Shown in pieces: positions 13,400-22,329 of a DNA stretch of 22,343 nt. The stretch is from JAVBUZ01 sp031554725 (GTDB taxonomy: Bacteria; Bacillota; Clostridia; Lachnospirales; Lachnospiraceae): NCBI GenBank assembly GCA_031554725.1, contig JAVBUZ010000165.1:1-22343 (forward strand). The letters are read 5' to 3'. How positions within the stretch are numbered: the stretch's first letter is position 1; every line of letters starts with the position of its first letter. The position numbers were made by a program, and so were the translations under genes. The notes beneath the pieces were generated by a model, which did no database searches, was not told where the DNA came from, and was given only the letters and a program-made list of their open reading frames with translations.

Positions 13400-16063
13400 T
13401 TATCTTTTCTCGATTGAATCTAAATACGTTAATGCTTCTTTAGCCAAGTCTTGTTCCATATCCATCATATATTTTTCCGACTCTGCTGCCGCTTTTCCAT
13501 CATCATAAAATATGGACATGTCATATGGAATTTCGTTAGTGCTATCCATAATAGCAACTTCTGCCCTCACGTTTTGATAGTTCTTTTGCTTAGCCATAAC
13601 CATCCAATCAAAAGACGCTCCTGCGTCTCCATACACAATAAAGTATTCTTTATGTTTTTCCACATACGATGTCTCTTGCTTACTTGTTCTAGTTATTTGC
13701 ACTTGATACTCTTGATTTGTATCTATTGTTTCTAAAAACACACCATCTAGATACACGTAACAACAATCGTCTTCAATTCGTCCCGAACCTATATCCGAAA
13801 AATACGCTCCCGCTGTTTCAAAGGCATTCATTAGCACGGTTCCGTAATTCTTTGTTTCTACAGCTCTAGACTTGGTGCCCTTACATAAAAAACTTCCTTC
13901 CGTACACAAGCTTCCTACTACATATGCTCCCGTCTCGGTCACACCGCCTATTGTTGTATATCCCGCTCCTATTCTCGTATCATTGCTTAAGTATAGACTA
14001 CCAGACAAACATGCGCTATTTGCAAATCGGACAAATTCACGGAAAATATGTCTTTCTGTAAATCCACCAGGATTCATCCCATTATTCATATAGAAATATG
14101 CTGTAGCCGCTTGCCTAATATCTCCCACTCCTAAATTCACAGAGTCATGCGTTGTATATATACCGATTCCTTGAGCCGCGTTATATGCATCACCAAACCC
14201 CGAAATACTTCCAATATATTCATTGTTTCTATAAAATTGTACTATTCCACTGCCTAATACTGTTCTCCTGCCTGTATCACTTTTACATGTCATTGTTCCA
14301 CAAGCCTCAATTTCACCGCTACTATTTAACTTAAAGTTATCCGCTTGAATAGTTAAACGGTTGGATAATATAGATACGTTTCCAACCTCGCCCGATATCT
14401 GTTGAGATACATCACCCTTTGCAACCTTTGATTCAACCGCCTCTGTTGCTGTCCTACTCCCGATGCTTACAAAGTCGCCCGATAGCACCACTCTCTTAGT
14501 GTCCATATCAACTAGGAAAATAGTATTTCCGCTGCTATCCTTTACAGATATTGCACCCGTATTGATATAGTTAGCATTGATTCCTTCTGCATATAGAAGC
14601 CTTGTAATCATTTCCCCTGTTACTGTAAATCCATAAGGGTAAGTGTCTCCACCGTCTGTACTTATACCAAACGATTCTGCTGTAAGCTTCCATATAATGT
14701 CGGATTCTTCCAAGGCGCTTTTATTATGCATATAGTAGATATTGCTTCCGTCTGGTTGCCTTATTGATGTAATATACATGCCACTGCTATTTGCCAATGC
14801 AATAGATAAGCTCTCAATTGCCTGTTCTCTAGTCGTCTGCTCTTTCTGTATCAGCTTTCGCGCTTGTCTGTAAGTCTCTGTAGCCTCTGAATAATACTTG
14901 CTGCTATTTCTCAACGCTTGTTCTGCACTATTCTTTAATACAGTCAGACCAAAGAAAGTGAAATCAATGTCTGTTATAATTGTCGCATATGTATTTCCTT
15001 TCCTATCAACAATAATTGCTGGATCCATAAACTCCGCAAGAGGATATGATATATGGTCACCTTCGAACTTGCGAAATCTTCCACCAACTAACGCTTGAGC
15101 TATTAAGGAAATTCCTTGATGTTCTTTTCCTTCCCAAAGCGGATTTTCTACGGATAAAACATATCCTTCTGTACCGATTAATACGGCTACATCTTTTTCT
15201 AAATCACTATCTTGGTAGGTTGTTTGAATACCCGTAATAACAATATCATCCGTATCTACTTTTATGTTCTTCCATTCATAAAGCACATGATACTTTGACA
15301 TGTCTGCAAAGTCGCCACCGTCTGCTATATCTCCAATATTCCATACATTGAATTTTCCACCATCTAATACATTTCCCGTATCCCACGGTTTAAGCTTACC
15401 ACCGTTATACTTTGTGATTTTCTCAAGCTCTGTAAAATCATAAGATACAATTTCTAAATACCCCGTCCGATTTATTCTTGCATTTCCACCAGCAATCATA
15501 GCGATATATCCTATCACTTGACGGAAGGTAAGGTTTTCACTTGGATTAGTATCTACTATAAAATTATCATTTGAAAAACTAGTAGAAAGTAGTGGTACAC
15601 CAATTTTATTACATATATCCACCAGCATGGTCCTTATTGTTGTCGGAAAAGTAAGTGTTGAGGAATAAGTCTTATCGGCTTTATACATATCATCCACGGC
15701 CGTAATAATAACGGTCTGTCCATACGTCTCAGGTGTAACTACGGTATATGTACCATACTCTATCTTTTCTATGTTTGAAGATAGTTGAAACGTAAGAAAC
15801 AACCGGATTCTTGCACCATTAAAATCATATATAGATAAGTGATCATCATCATTCATAAGCTCCATTTGAATTGATTTTTCTATTGCTTCTCCTAGTGGTA
15901 CGCCTGTACTTCCAGCGCCATCGCAGATAGAATTATTCGAAATCGTAAAGTTCCTCTCTGTTAAGGATAGCTTAGTTCCATCCAAGAAGGTGATTTCTGC
16001 ATTTTCCTTAAAGTCAGTCCTCTCCTTCATTGTATTAAAAAATTCGCTTGATACATTTATCAT
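13400..16063 (-). CDS. Large phage tail/baseplate protein with tail-fibre-like C-terminal part
   Basis: The product has 887 residues. Roughly the first 380 (from M-I-N-V-S-S-E-F-F-N-T through I-T-D-I-D-F) look like the baseplate hub/tail-associated domain seen in XkdQ- or gp44-like proteins of Firmicute siphophages, with the T-I-R-T-M-L-V-D-I-C-N-K-I-G region. A helical linker (about 385-425, Arg/Gln/Glu rich) follows. A beta-rich half has G-I-S-T-D-G-G-D-T-Y-P-Y-G-F-T-V-T-G and E-G-I-N-A-N-Y-I-N-T-G, typical of tail proteins that trimerise. The Gly/Ser/Thr-rich C-terminal part may contact the host surface; receptor binding is inferred. Its start overlaps the upstream DUF6711-like gene by four bases (ATGA), so translation is coupled. 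Confidence 0.85.
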   Translation of the reverse strand: MINVSSEFFNTMKERTDFKENAEITFLDGTKLSLTERNFTISNNSICDGAGSTGVPLGEAIEKSIQMELMNDDDHLSIYDFNGARIRLFLTFQLSSNIEKIEYGTYTVVTPETYGQTVIITAVDDMYKADKTYSSTLTFPTTIRTMLVDICNKIGVPLLSTSFSNDNFIVDTNPSENLTFRQVIGYIAMIAGGNARINRTGYLEIVSYDFTELEKITKYNGGKLKPWDTGNVLDGGKFNVWNIGDIADGGDFADMSKYHVLYEWKNIKVDTDDIVITGIQTTYQDSDLEKDVAVLIGTEGYVLSVENPLWEGKEHQGISLIAQALVGGRFRKFEGDHISYPLAEFMDPAIIVDRKGNTYATIITDIDFTFFGLTVLKNSAEQALRNSSKYYSEATETYRQARKLIQKEQTTREQAIESLSIALANSSGMYITSIRQPDGSNIYYMHNKSALEESDIIWKLTAESFGISTDGGDTYPYGFTVTGEMITRLLYAEGINANYINTGAISVKDSSGNTIFLVDMDTKRVVLSGDFVSIGSRTATEAVESKVAKGDVSQQISGEVGNVSILSNRLTIQADNFKLNSSGEIEACGTMTCKSDTGRRTVLGSGIVQFYRNNEYIGSISGFGDAYNAAQGIGIYTTHDSVNLGVGDIRQAATAYFYMNNGMNPGGFTERHIFREFVRFANSACLSGSLYLSNDTRIGAGYTTIGGVTETGAYVVGSLCTEGSFLCKGTKSRAVETKNYGTVLMNAFETAGAYFSDIGSGRIEDDCCYVYLDGVFLETIDTNQEYQVQITRTSKQETSYVEKHKEYFIVYGDAGASFDWMVMAKQKNYQNVRAEVAIMDSTNEIPYDMSIFYDDGKAAAESEKYMMDMEQDLAKEALTYLDSIEKR

Positions 16064-16437
16064 ATAGGATTCACCCCTGTCATATTGAAAGTCAAAGATT
16101 CTAGATACTCATTACCCTCTGTAAGCTCCCCAATCGTATACTGTCCTTTGCCAACATAAAAGGTATCATCACGCCACTTGGCATAGAATAAACTATAGTA
16201 ATGTAGCGTGAATTGCTCCCCTTTTATTATTTGCTGAAGTATCTTTATGGCTTCACGTGCTGGAATATTAGTTGCTGTATATGTCTCTTGTTCAACAGTG
16301 AAAAGTGGTGTTAAATGAAGTACACCACTCTGCACTCTTGCTGTATCATCCGAGTATGTAGTATCAAAGCTATGTTGAAGTCCACTATCTGGCTGATATA
16401 TCTCTATACCATTTATCTTAATTCTCTCTTGTGCCAT
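16060..16437 (-). CDS. Phage tail protein, DUF6711-like (distal tail position)
   Basis: A 125-residue soluble beta-rich protein, opening M-A-Q-E-R-I-K-I-N-G-I-E-I-Y-Q-P and ending N-M-T-G-V-N-P-I. It resembles the DUF6711 phage family as I recall it. It sits directly after the tape measure gene (start at the next base after that stop) and before the large tail protein. In siphophages this position encodes distal tail components linking tube and baseplate, so a distal-tail role is inferred from order. The Y-T-A-T-N-I-P-A-R-E-A-I segment is the most distinct motif. No catalytic residues are evident. Confidence 0.75.
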   Translation of the reverse strand: MAQERIKINGIEIYQPDSGLQHSFDTTYSDDTARVQSGVLHLTPLFTVEQETYTATNIPAREAIKILQQIIKGEQFTLHYYSLFYAKWRDDTFYVGKGQYTIGELTEGNEYLESLTFNMTGVNPI

Positions 16438-19400
16438 CTATGCCCTCCCTAAAGCAAATGGGTTTCTCCCCGTCTTGCCTTGCCTTAACTTAGCTTCCTC
16501 AATAAACTCTTCAAATAATGTTCTTCTGTTTAGCTGTGCCACGAAAGAATAGTTTCCTCCACCGTTGCCCCCAGCTTCCTCGCGAACAATCTGTCTTATG
16601 AGAGATTCAGGAGCCTCTAAGTTTCTACCGTGTCTCTGGTCGCCTAGCATGGCTGTGAACGGAGCATTAGGCGGGATAACAGCACCCGTAGCAAGATAAG
16701 GAATGTTATTTGCTGCAACCATTCCAATGTTAAGGCCAAAGCTATTACCACCTATTGCTGGAACCCATTTAGGAACAGAAAATTTCAATCCATTCAGCGC
16801 ACGGATCATATTATTGATTCCGTTTACAACGCCATTAATCATTTTGTTAATTACACTTATAATATTATTAATGGGTGATTTTATCGCATTTGCAATTCCC
16901 GACCAAATATTAACAATGTTGGTTTTCATCTGATTCCAAGTGTCTGTAATCTTCCCACTTACGTTTTGTGCAAAACTCGAAGAGTTTGTAAGGATTGTAC
17001 CAAACTTTGATTGCATACCCGAGCTTATATTTCCCCAAATGCTATTACTGCTACTATATGTTGAGTTCCATGCAGAGACAATTTTGCTCTTTACGTTTTC
17101 TCCGAAATTAGTTCCATTTTGCTTAATGGTATTCCATGTGCTTGATAAATTTGAAGAAACGTTACTCCATGTACTCTGTGTGTTTTCTTTAAGCTTTTGC
17201 CATGATGAAGATATCTTATCCCTTACATTTTCGCCAAAAGTAGCACCATTTTGCTTTGCCGTATTCCATGTACTTGATAAGTTTGATGTGATATTCTTCC
17301 ATACATCTTGAGTATTGGATTTCAAGTTCTCCCACGAAGAACCGACTTTGTCTTTCACTTTATCACCAAAATCTGCCGCATCTTCTTTTGTGGACTTCCA
17401 TGCGCTAGACAAATTCGATGTGATTTTCTTCCACGTATTTGATGTCTTGGTTTTTATATCTTCCCATTTTCCTGCAATTCCATCTTTGATTTTTGTAAAG
17501 ACACCAACAACCTTTGATACTAAAGATGATATTCCATTAAAGAGACCTTCCATTAAGAATCCGCCCATTTCATCCATAACAGTTGACGGAGAGTGAATAC
17601 CAAACAATTCTTTAAACCCATTTATAAAAGGGGTAAAAATATGGTCCCATACCCATTTTTTTATATCTCGCATCACATTGTAGATTCCCTCAAGAAGTCC
17701 CATAATAGTAAACTCACCATCTTCATAAGCTGCTTCGTTCCACCATTTTACAACTTCATTCCAGGCGCCTTCGATTAATCCCCAAAGCAATTTTGCTAAT
17801 CCAGATATTACGGCCATGAAGCCCTCTACTACTCGCTCTAGCACACCGCCCCAATCAATGCCACCTACAAAGTCAGCAATACCGTTTCCAATAGCCTGCC
17901 AATCAATGTTTTTGATTAGCCCAATCAGTAAATCAAAGAGTGCTTTAACCTTCTCGCCAATAAGCCTTCCTGCGGCCGCAAAATCAAATTCATGCACAAG
18001 ACCACTAATCCAATCACCAATGCCCGCTCCAAGATTTTTCCAATTTATACTTGTTATAAAATCCGTCAGTATATATATAATTGAGTTTGCACCAGCACCT
18101 ATTGTTTGTCCTATTAGTCCCCAATTTATATCACTTACAAGGCTATTTATGGTTGTTGTAATTCCCTTAATAGCTGACGTTACCTTAGGTCCAATATTTG
18201 CCCAATTAAAGGTGTCATACAGTTTTCCAAATGCTCCATTTACTGTAGATGCTACATAAGAGCCAAGACCGTTCCAATCCTCTGCCTCAAATAGCCTCTT
18301 TATCTTGTCTGCAAGACCTGCTATTGATGATTCTACTTTAGCTTGTTCAAACATTTTGCTTGGGTCTACGGTACCACTTGCTACATTAGTATCACTATCC
18401 TTTTCCTCATAGCGAGTAATTTCATCCAAAGGACTTAGATACTGATTCATTGCTTTCTTTGCATCTTTTGCAGAATCAGCAGTGCTACTTAAACTTGCTG
18501 CATAATCTTCCTGCACTGCCACCGCCTTTGTATATGTAGATTTTCCTGTAAGTGCTGCGAAAAACATACCTATACTATTAACCGCTTTTGTTATCATCCC
18601 AATAAAACTATTAATGATAGGAGCCACCACCGTTAGAATTGGTGCAAAAGCTGTGGCAAGACTATTCTTAAGTTGCGTAAGCGAAGACATCATCGAAGAA
18701 ATGTTTGTATTCGTCTGCTTATCAAATTGGGCAAGATTCTTTAGCCCATCCTTTATTGCCGAACGCATCTTTCTAAAGAGTGCAGTTAAGCTTATAATTC
18801 CGAAGCCATACTTCATAATCTTTTTAAAAGCACCATCCATAACACTGTTGATACCTTTTGTGCTTTTATTCATTCCACCAATATTTTTAACAGCCTTTTT
18901 CAGTGCTCCACCAATTCCAGAAAGTACACTTTTCAGCTTGTTTTGAGAAGATGTAAGAGAATTTGTCTTTGCTTGTGTTTCACCAAGTGATGCCTTATAA
19001 GCGTTCAGCTTGTTATTTACTTGCGTTATTCGTGCGGCGTTTTGGTCAAACTCTTCATATCCAAGTCCTAACCCAGCTTTCTTTAAATCTTCTTGTCGAG
19101 CTTTTAAGTTAGCCAGTTCATTATTTAGTGCAATAATGCTTGACTGCGAAACTTTAGCGTTGTCACCTATCTCTTTAATTCTCGCTTCTTCACTAACCTT
19201 TGCTTCTTCTTTTTGTGCCTGCTCAGGAGTTTTTGCAAGCTCGGCCGCATATTGCTTTGCTGCCGCCTTCATTTGCACTAGCTTTATATAAACCGCATCA
19301 AATTCCTTATCTCCAAGACCTTTACCAGCTCTTTTCAACCTTTCAAGTTGTGATTCTAGACCTACTATCTGCCCAGACATGCTGTCAGTCGCAAAAGGGT

Positions 19401-19767
19401 TAGCATTATCTGCTGGTGAAATCAGCTCTTTTTTGTAGTCCTTTACTGCCTGTTCTATGTTCTCTAGCTTAAGTATTGCATCATCATACTCTGCATCACC
19501 AAACCACTTACCGCTATTTTCAAGTTCTGCTACAGCTGCTTTTGCCTGCTCGATTTCATTTAAAAATGCATTATTAGAGGATGAATCCATTTTCCCCATA
19601 TAATCATCCATATATTGAATCATTTTTTTGCTGTAGCCACTCATTGAATCTCCAAGGTTGGAAACTGTCTTCGCCGTATTTTTTAGAGCTGTTTCAATGC
19701 GCTTGCTACCAGCTTCTACTCCGTCCGTTTGGATGGAAGTATCAATATATATAGTACCGTCTGCCAT
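16438..19767 (-). CDS. Phage tail tape measure protein with three classes of internal repeats
   Basis: The product has 1109 residues. It begins M-A-D-G-T-I-Y-I-D-T-S and then has three related helical repeats (about 70-115, 134-177, 210-262), each with a G-x-x-(F/L)-G-(D/Y)-x-E-(F/Y)-D core. Residues about 290-410 are basic and hydrophobic, with A-P-I-L-T-V-V-A-P-I-I-N-S as a likely membrane-active part. About 490-640 hold repeats built on (I/F)-(N/D)-W-x-x-(I/L)-G. About 770-945 hold four-plus copies of a 44-residue unit with T-W or I-W, S-N-L-S-S and F-G-x-N-V. The C-terminus has Y-L-A-T-G-A-V-I-P-P-N-A-P-F. No muralytic domain is evident. Tape measures set tail length and help DNA entry. 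At the usual 0.15 nm per residue the tail would be about 165 nm. Confidence 0.95.
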   Translation of the reverse strand: MADGTIYIDTSIQTDGVEAGSKRIETALKNTAKTVSNLGDSMSGYSKKMIQYMDDYMGKMDSSSNNAFLNEIEQAKAAVAELENSGKWFGDAEYDDAILKLENIEQAVKDYKKELISPADNANPFATDSMSGQIVGLESQLERLKRAGKGLGDKEFDAVYIKLVQMKAAAKQYAAELAKTPEQAQKEEAKVSEEARIKEIGDNAKVSQSSIIALNNELANLKARQEDLKKAGLGLGYEEFDQNAARITQVNNKLNAYKASLGETQAKTNSLTSSQNKLKSVLSGIGGALKKAVKNIGGMNKSTKGINSVMDGAFKKIMKYGFGIISLTALFRKMRSAIKDGLKNLAQFDKQTNTNISSMMSSLTQLKNSLATAFAPILTVVAPIINSFIGMITKAVNSIGMFFAALTGKSTYTKAVAVQEDYAASLSSTADSAKDAKKAMNQYLSPLDEITRYEEKDSDTNVASGTVDPSKMFEQAKVESSIAGLADKIKRLFEAEDWNGLGSYVASTVNGAFGKLYDTFNWANIGPKVTSAIKGITTTINSLVSDINWGLIGQTIGAGANSIIYILTDFITSINWKNLGAGIGDWISGLVHEFDFAAAGRLIGEKVKALFDLLIGLIKNIDWQAIGNGIADFVGGIDWGGVLERVVEGFMAVISGLAKLLWGLIEGAWNEVVKWWNEAAYEDGEFTIMGLLEGIYNVMRDIKKWVWDHIFTPFINGFKELFGIHSPSTVMDEMGGFLMEGLFNGISSLVSKVVGVFTKIKDGIAGKWEDIKTKTSNTWKKITSNLSSAWKSTKEDAADFGDKVKDKVGSSWENLKSNTQDVWKNITSNLSSTWNTAKQNGATFGENVRDKISSSWQKLKENTQSTWSNVSSNLSSTWNTIKQNGTNFGENVKSKIVSAWNSTYSSSNSIWGNISSGMQSKFGTILTNSSSFAQNVSGKITDTWNQMKTNIVNIWSGIANAIKSPINNIISVINKMINGVVNGINNMIRALNGLKFSVPKWVPAIGGNSFGLNIGMVAANNIPYLATGAVIPPNAPFTAMLGDQRHGRNLEAPESLIRQIVREEAGGNGGGNYSFVAQLNRRTLFEEFIEEAKLRQGKTGRNPFALGRA

Positions 19768-19778
19768 TGTCTCACCTC

Positions 19779-20339
19779 CTAATCGAGCAGTGCTTTTAGC
19801 TGTTCTTGTAGCTCTTTTTCTTCCTCTGTGTATTTCTTTTTCAAGTCCACAAATGCCTTATTTTCTCTATAAAATTCCTGCTCCCACTTCTCAAGCTTCT
19901 TGTTTTTCACTTTCTTTTGCCTGATGCTTAGAATCTGTGAGAATAAACTCTCGCCACTCTCCATATAAGCCCCTAAGAAAGTCCACCAATGCATGTAAGG
20001 CACCGCTCTAACCTCGCTACCTAAGACTTTATTAACTGCTGGAATAATAATTGGTGCATCTTGCTCCCAGTCCATCGTGTGTGGTTTTTGACGTCCATCA
20101 CCCTTAATTCCCATATCAATAAACTCCATTGCCTTTTGTGCTGCTTCCTCTTTATGCTCTGCTGGCATTTCTTCATACTGTTCATATAAAATATCCAAGC
20201 AAATTTCCCACTTTTCATCCATTTCATATTCTGGGTCATTAAAATACATAAGGATGTCTAAGGTTGCCCTAAAGTCCGACCTAATAGAATAACCAACCCC
20301 ACCTATTTCAAGTGAGGTTGGCAGTTTCCACGCACTCAT
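19779..20339 (-). CDS. Bacteriophage Gp15 family protein
   Basis: A 186-residue protein of the Gp15 family named after Listeria phage A118, with M-S-A-W-K-L-P-T-S-L-E-I-G-G-V-G-Y-S-I-R-S-D-F-R at the start, Y-M-H-W-W-T-F-L-G-A-Y near residue 130 and a charged helical C-terminus. Gp15 genes stand between the tail tube region and the tape measure, the slot of the second tail assembly chaperone (gpT-like), so a chaperone role for the tape measure is inferred. Its ATG overlaps the stop of the upstream gene by four bases (ATGA), giving coupled translation. I saw no slippery heptamer near that junction, so a programmed frameshift is not supported. It ends 11 bases before the tape measure gene. Confidence 0.9.
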   Translation of the reverse strand: MSAWKLPTSLEIGGVGYSIRSDFRATLDILMYFNDPEYEMDEKWEICLDILYEQYEEMPAEHKEEAAQKAMEFIDMGIKGDGRQKPHTMDWEQDAPIIIPAVNKVLGSEVRAVPYMHWWTFLGAYMESGESLFSQILSIRQKKVKNKKLEKWEQEFYRENKAFVDLKKKYTEEEKELQEQLKALLD

Positions 20340-20752
20340 GCGTGATACTTAGCCGTTGCTTTACGCACTTTGGCTATTTTCTTTTTCACTCGCTGATCAG
20401 TTATCTTTTCAATCAGTCCTACAATCCCTTCCATGACATTTTCAAAGTAAAAGTCGCCATTTGTGAGAATGGTAAGAGGACTGCACTGCGAGAAGAGACC
20501 GTCTGAAACCTTATAATTAAACAAGAAATCAAACTGCTCTTTTATTTTTTCAGCAAAATCCATAAGTTCTTTTGTCTCAGGGCTTTCAGAAAATTCCACA
20601 GCATTGAAGAAGTCGGCAACCTGCTCATAGCGGTTTAATATATCTACGTCTGTAGGTATAATCTCAAACTCTCCGATTTTTCGACCTTTCTCATTTTCAA
20701 CATCAATCAGCATCGCACCTGTATTGACAACAAGCTTTGTAACGTTCTCCAT
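20336..20752 (-). CDS. Phage tail assembly protein, DUF6673-like
   Basis: The product has 138 residues. It opens with a beta-rich M-E-N-V-T-K-L-V-V-N-T-G-A-M-L-I-D-V, continues with F-E-I-I-P-T-D-V-D-I-L-N-R-Y-E, and ends in helices with K-I-T-D-Q-R-V-K-K-K-I-A-K-V-R. It resembles the DUF6673 family found in Firmicute prophages as I recall it. Position right after the tail tube gene and overlapping Gp15 is that of the first tail assembly chaperone (gpG-like) of siphophages; this role is inferred from order and size. A ribosome site (GGGAGG) lies before the ATG, and 16 bases separate it from the tail tube gene. Confidence 0.8.
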   Translation of the reverse strand: MENVTKLVVNTGAMLIDVENEKGRKIGEFEIIPTDVDILNRYEQVADFFNAVEFSESPETKELMDFAEKIKEQFDFLFNYKVSDGLFSQCSPLTILTNGDFYFENVMEGIVGLIEKITDQRVKKKIAKVRKATAKYHA

Positions 20753-20768
20753 TTAAAATCCTCCCTGC

Positions 20769-21272
20769 TTAGTCTTCTTCATTCGCTATGAATGTCTTTG
20801 TTACCGTGTCAAAGGTTCCCTTAATGCGTTCCCCTGTATAGTGAATGGAGAATGGAATCTGATATCCGCTTGTGTCGCCACCGTACGAGGTGGGAACAAC
20901 ATAGCACTCTTGTGCATACGCAACATATCTTGTATCTGCTTTTTCCCATAGATGAACCTCTAAGGAGTTGGTCTTTAAGCTATCATCTTTTGCCCTTGTA
21001 TCTACAATCACTTGCAGTTTTTCAAATAGTGGGTCACCAACTGTTGCATAATATGGGTCAACATCTGAGGACACGTCATATCCTTTATGCTTAAATGTGG
21101 ATTCACCAATTATGTTTTTACCCGTTTCTGTATCAGGATTCAGCTCTACGTTAAACTCTTCTAAGTCTTTTCCTAATCGCACCCATTTTGCTGTTCCTAA
21201 AGCTTCTGAAAAGCTCGCATCTAACATGTGGGCCATGTACTTTCTGTCAATCATTCCTTTTATTTCTTCCAT
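20769..21272 (-). CDS. Major tail tube protein
   Basis: The product has 167 residues. The N-terminal part R-K-Y-M-A-H-M-L-D-A-S-F is followed by beta-rich sequence with W-V-R-L-G-K-D-L-E-E-F-N-V-E-L-N-P, and then Y-D-V-S-S-D-V-D-P-Y-Y-A-T-V-G-D-P-L-F-E, a recurrent pattern of tail tube proteins in Firmicute siphophages. It ends G-T-F-D-T-V-T-K-T-F-I-A-N. It would polymerise in stacked hexameric rings around the tape measure. AAAGGA precedes the ATG. A large hairpin stands in the 89-base gap upstream, the widest gap in the tail operon, so its expression may differ from that of the upstream genes. Confidence 0.88.
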   Translation of the reverse strand: MEEIKGMIDRKYMAHMLDASFSEALGTAKWVRLGKDLEEFNVELNPDTETGKNIIGESTFKHKGYDVSSDVDPYYATVGDPLFEKLQVIVDTRAKDDSLKTNSLEVHLWEKADTRYVAYAQECYVVPTSYGGDTSGYQIPFSIHYTGERIKGTFDTVTKTFIANEED

Positions 21273-21290
21273 ATTCGTTTCCTTTCTCTA

Positions 21291-21346
21291 AACAAAAAGA
21301 GCCTAAGCACTACTTTTAAAGTAATGTTTTGGCTCTAGGCTCTTTT
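21291..21346 (-). terminator. Large hairpin upstream of the tail tube gene
   Basis: Arms at 21295-21305 and 21336-21346 pair perfectly over 11 bp (AAAAGAGCCTA with TAGGCTCTTTT), and TACTTT with AAAGTA forms an inner stem. On the minus strand it ends in TTTTTGTTT. It looks like an intrinsic terminator, yet lies inside the tail operon, so partial termination or RNA processing is more likely. Confidence 0.65.
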
Positions 21347-21361
21347 AAATATTTGTGTAAT

Positions 21362-21874
21362 TTACCATCTTTCAAACTCATTTTGGTACCTAGCAGATAT
21401 GTATATTGCCCAATTCTCTGTTTGGTTTTCATTTGTACTATCTAAGTACCCTGGTGATTGTCTGTTAATGCTAAGAAACTTCCTATCCTCTGTAAGCGGT
21501 GGATATTCTTTTAGTACATAGCTCTCTTCATTTACCCTAATTGGTTGTTTCTCTAACCATTTTCCAAGGTTATCCAACCACTCTTTCACTGATGCCTTTC
21601 TGTTTTCTGTAAGCCCACCAGCACGATAAATGACGTAGAAGGGATATAGGCATACTTGAGTTACATGTCCTGTAATATCCTCTTTTTCTGTTTCTATAAC
21701 TCCACCCGATACAGGGAACATTGCTTTACCGCTATCCTCACCTAGCATGGAAAACGATATCTCATCTCCTTCAGATAAGTTAGGGTACTGATTTATCAGC
21801 TCTCTTAGTGCTGCTGTTACTACATCATATCCATCTACATCATACTTGACTTGTTTTTGTTCCGTGTCGGCCAT
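21362..21874 (-). CDS. Phage minor capsid/tail terminator-like protein
   Basis: The product has 170 residues. After a short charged lead it has V-T-A-A-L-R-E-L-I-N-Q-Y-P-N-L and I-S-F-S-M-L-G-E-D-S-G-K-A-M-F-P, then D-I-T-G-H-V-T-Q-V-C-L-Y-P-F-Y-V-I-Y-R-A and W-L-D-N-L-G-K-W-L-E. This pattern is like the minor capsid protein of A118-type phages (Minor_capsid_3 family), which by position is the tail terminator that caps the tube at the head-tail joint. The assignment is from motif memory and gene order. Its start overlaps the upstream gene's stop by one base (TAATG), so translation is coupled. It ends with A-R-Y-Q-N-E-F-E-R-W. Confidence 0.78.
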   Translation of the reverse strand: MADTEQKQVKYDVDGYDVVTAALRELINQYPNLSEGDEISFSMLGEDSGKAMFPVSGGVIETEKEDITGHVTQVCLYPFYVIYRAGGLTENRKASVKEWLDNLGKWLEKQPIRVNEESYVLKEYPPLTEDRKFLSINRQSPGYLDSTNENQTENWAIYISARYQNEFERW

Positions 21875-22329
21875 TATCCACCCCCTGCGGTCTTCTTAAC
21901 AATGCCTACCCATTCCTTACCATGTTTCTTCTTAGCGACCTCAAACCACTTTGCTTTTGCATTTGGGTTAGAAAAGGTCAAATCCTTTTCAGTTAGTATC
22001 TTCTCTGCATACAATCTTGCCCAAGGCGATTGCGTAACAGGGTCTATCATAACTTTACCACCATATAAAAACCTTCCCATAGGTGCTGTACCAGCTACAA
22101 CTATTCCAGTCCCTGCTAGTGCGTCACTCTGCTGTTTAGTAACATTGATAAAACTACCCGTATTCTTTGGCATGTAGGAATTCATATCCGTCATAACTCG
22201 ACTATCTAGCTCAAATTGTGCTTGATGAAACTGTTTATCAAACCGTTCCAATCTAACATTTATTTTTATACCATTTTCAATAACTGAAAACTTTTTAAAA
22301 TGTTTTGCCTTACTAGTTTGCTTAGCCAT
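21874..22329 (-). CDS. Phage minor capsid/tail-completion protein (Minor_capsid_2-like)
   Basis: The product has 151 residues with a basic N-terminus. The central S-R-V-M-T-D-M-N-S-Y-M-P-K-N-T-G-S-F matches the 'D-S-N-x-Y-V-P-K-D-T-G' pattern of minor capsid 2 and HK97 gp10-like tail-completion proteins. Later parts include G-R-F-L-Y-G-G-K-V-M and F-S-N-P-N-A-K-A-K-W-F-E-V-A-K, also typical. It would act at the head-tail connector. The ribosome site before its ATG is only TAGGT, which is weak, and the gene probably depends on coupling to the gene further right outside the window. Confidence 0.85.
   Translation of the reverse strand: MAKQTSKAKHFKKFSVIENGIKINVRLERFDKQFHQAQFELDSRVMTDMNSYMPKNTGSFINVTKQQSDALAGTGIVVAGTAPMGRFLYGGKVMIDPVTQSPWARLYAEKILTEKDLTFSNPNAKAKWFEVAKKKHGKEWVGIVKKTAGGG

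Noticed and set aside
16900..17470. Tandem repeats considered as a CRISPR array
   Set aside because: Units are contiguous, in frame and coding; there are no unique spacers.
16940..17596. Long plus-strand frames antisense to the tape measure gene
   Set aside because: They mirror the 132-bp repeats of the real gene and have no start signals.
20330..20345. Programmed -1 frameshift joining the DUF6673-like and Gp15 genes
   Set aside because: The junction is a plain ATGA overlap and no slippery heptamer is visible nearby.
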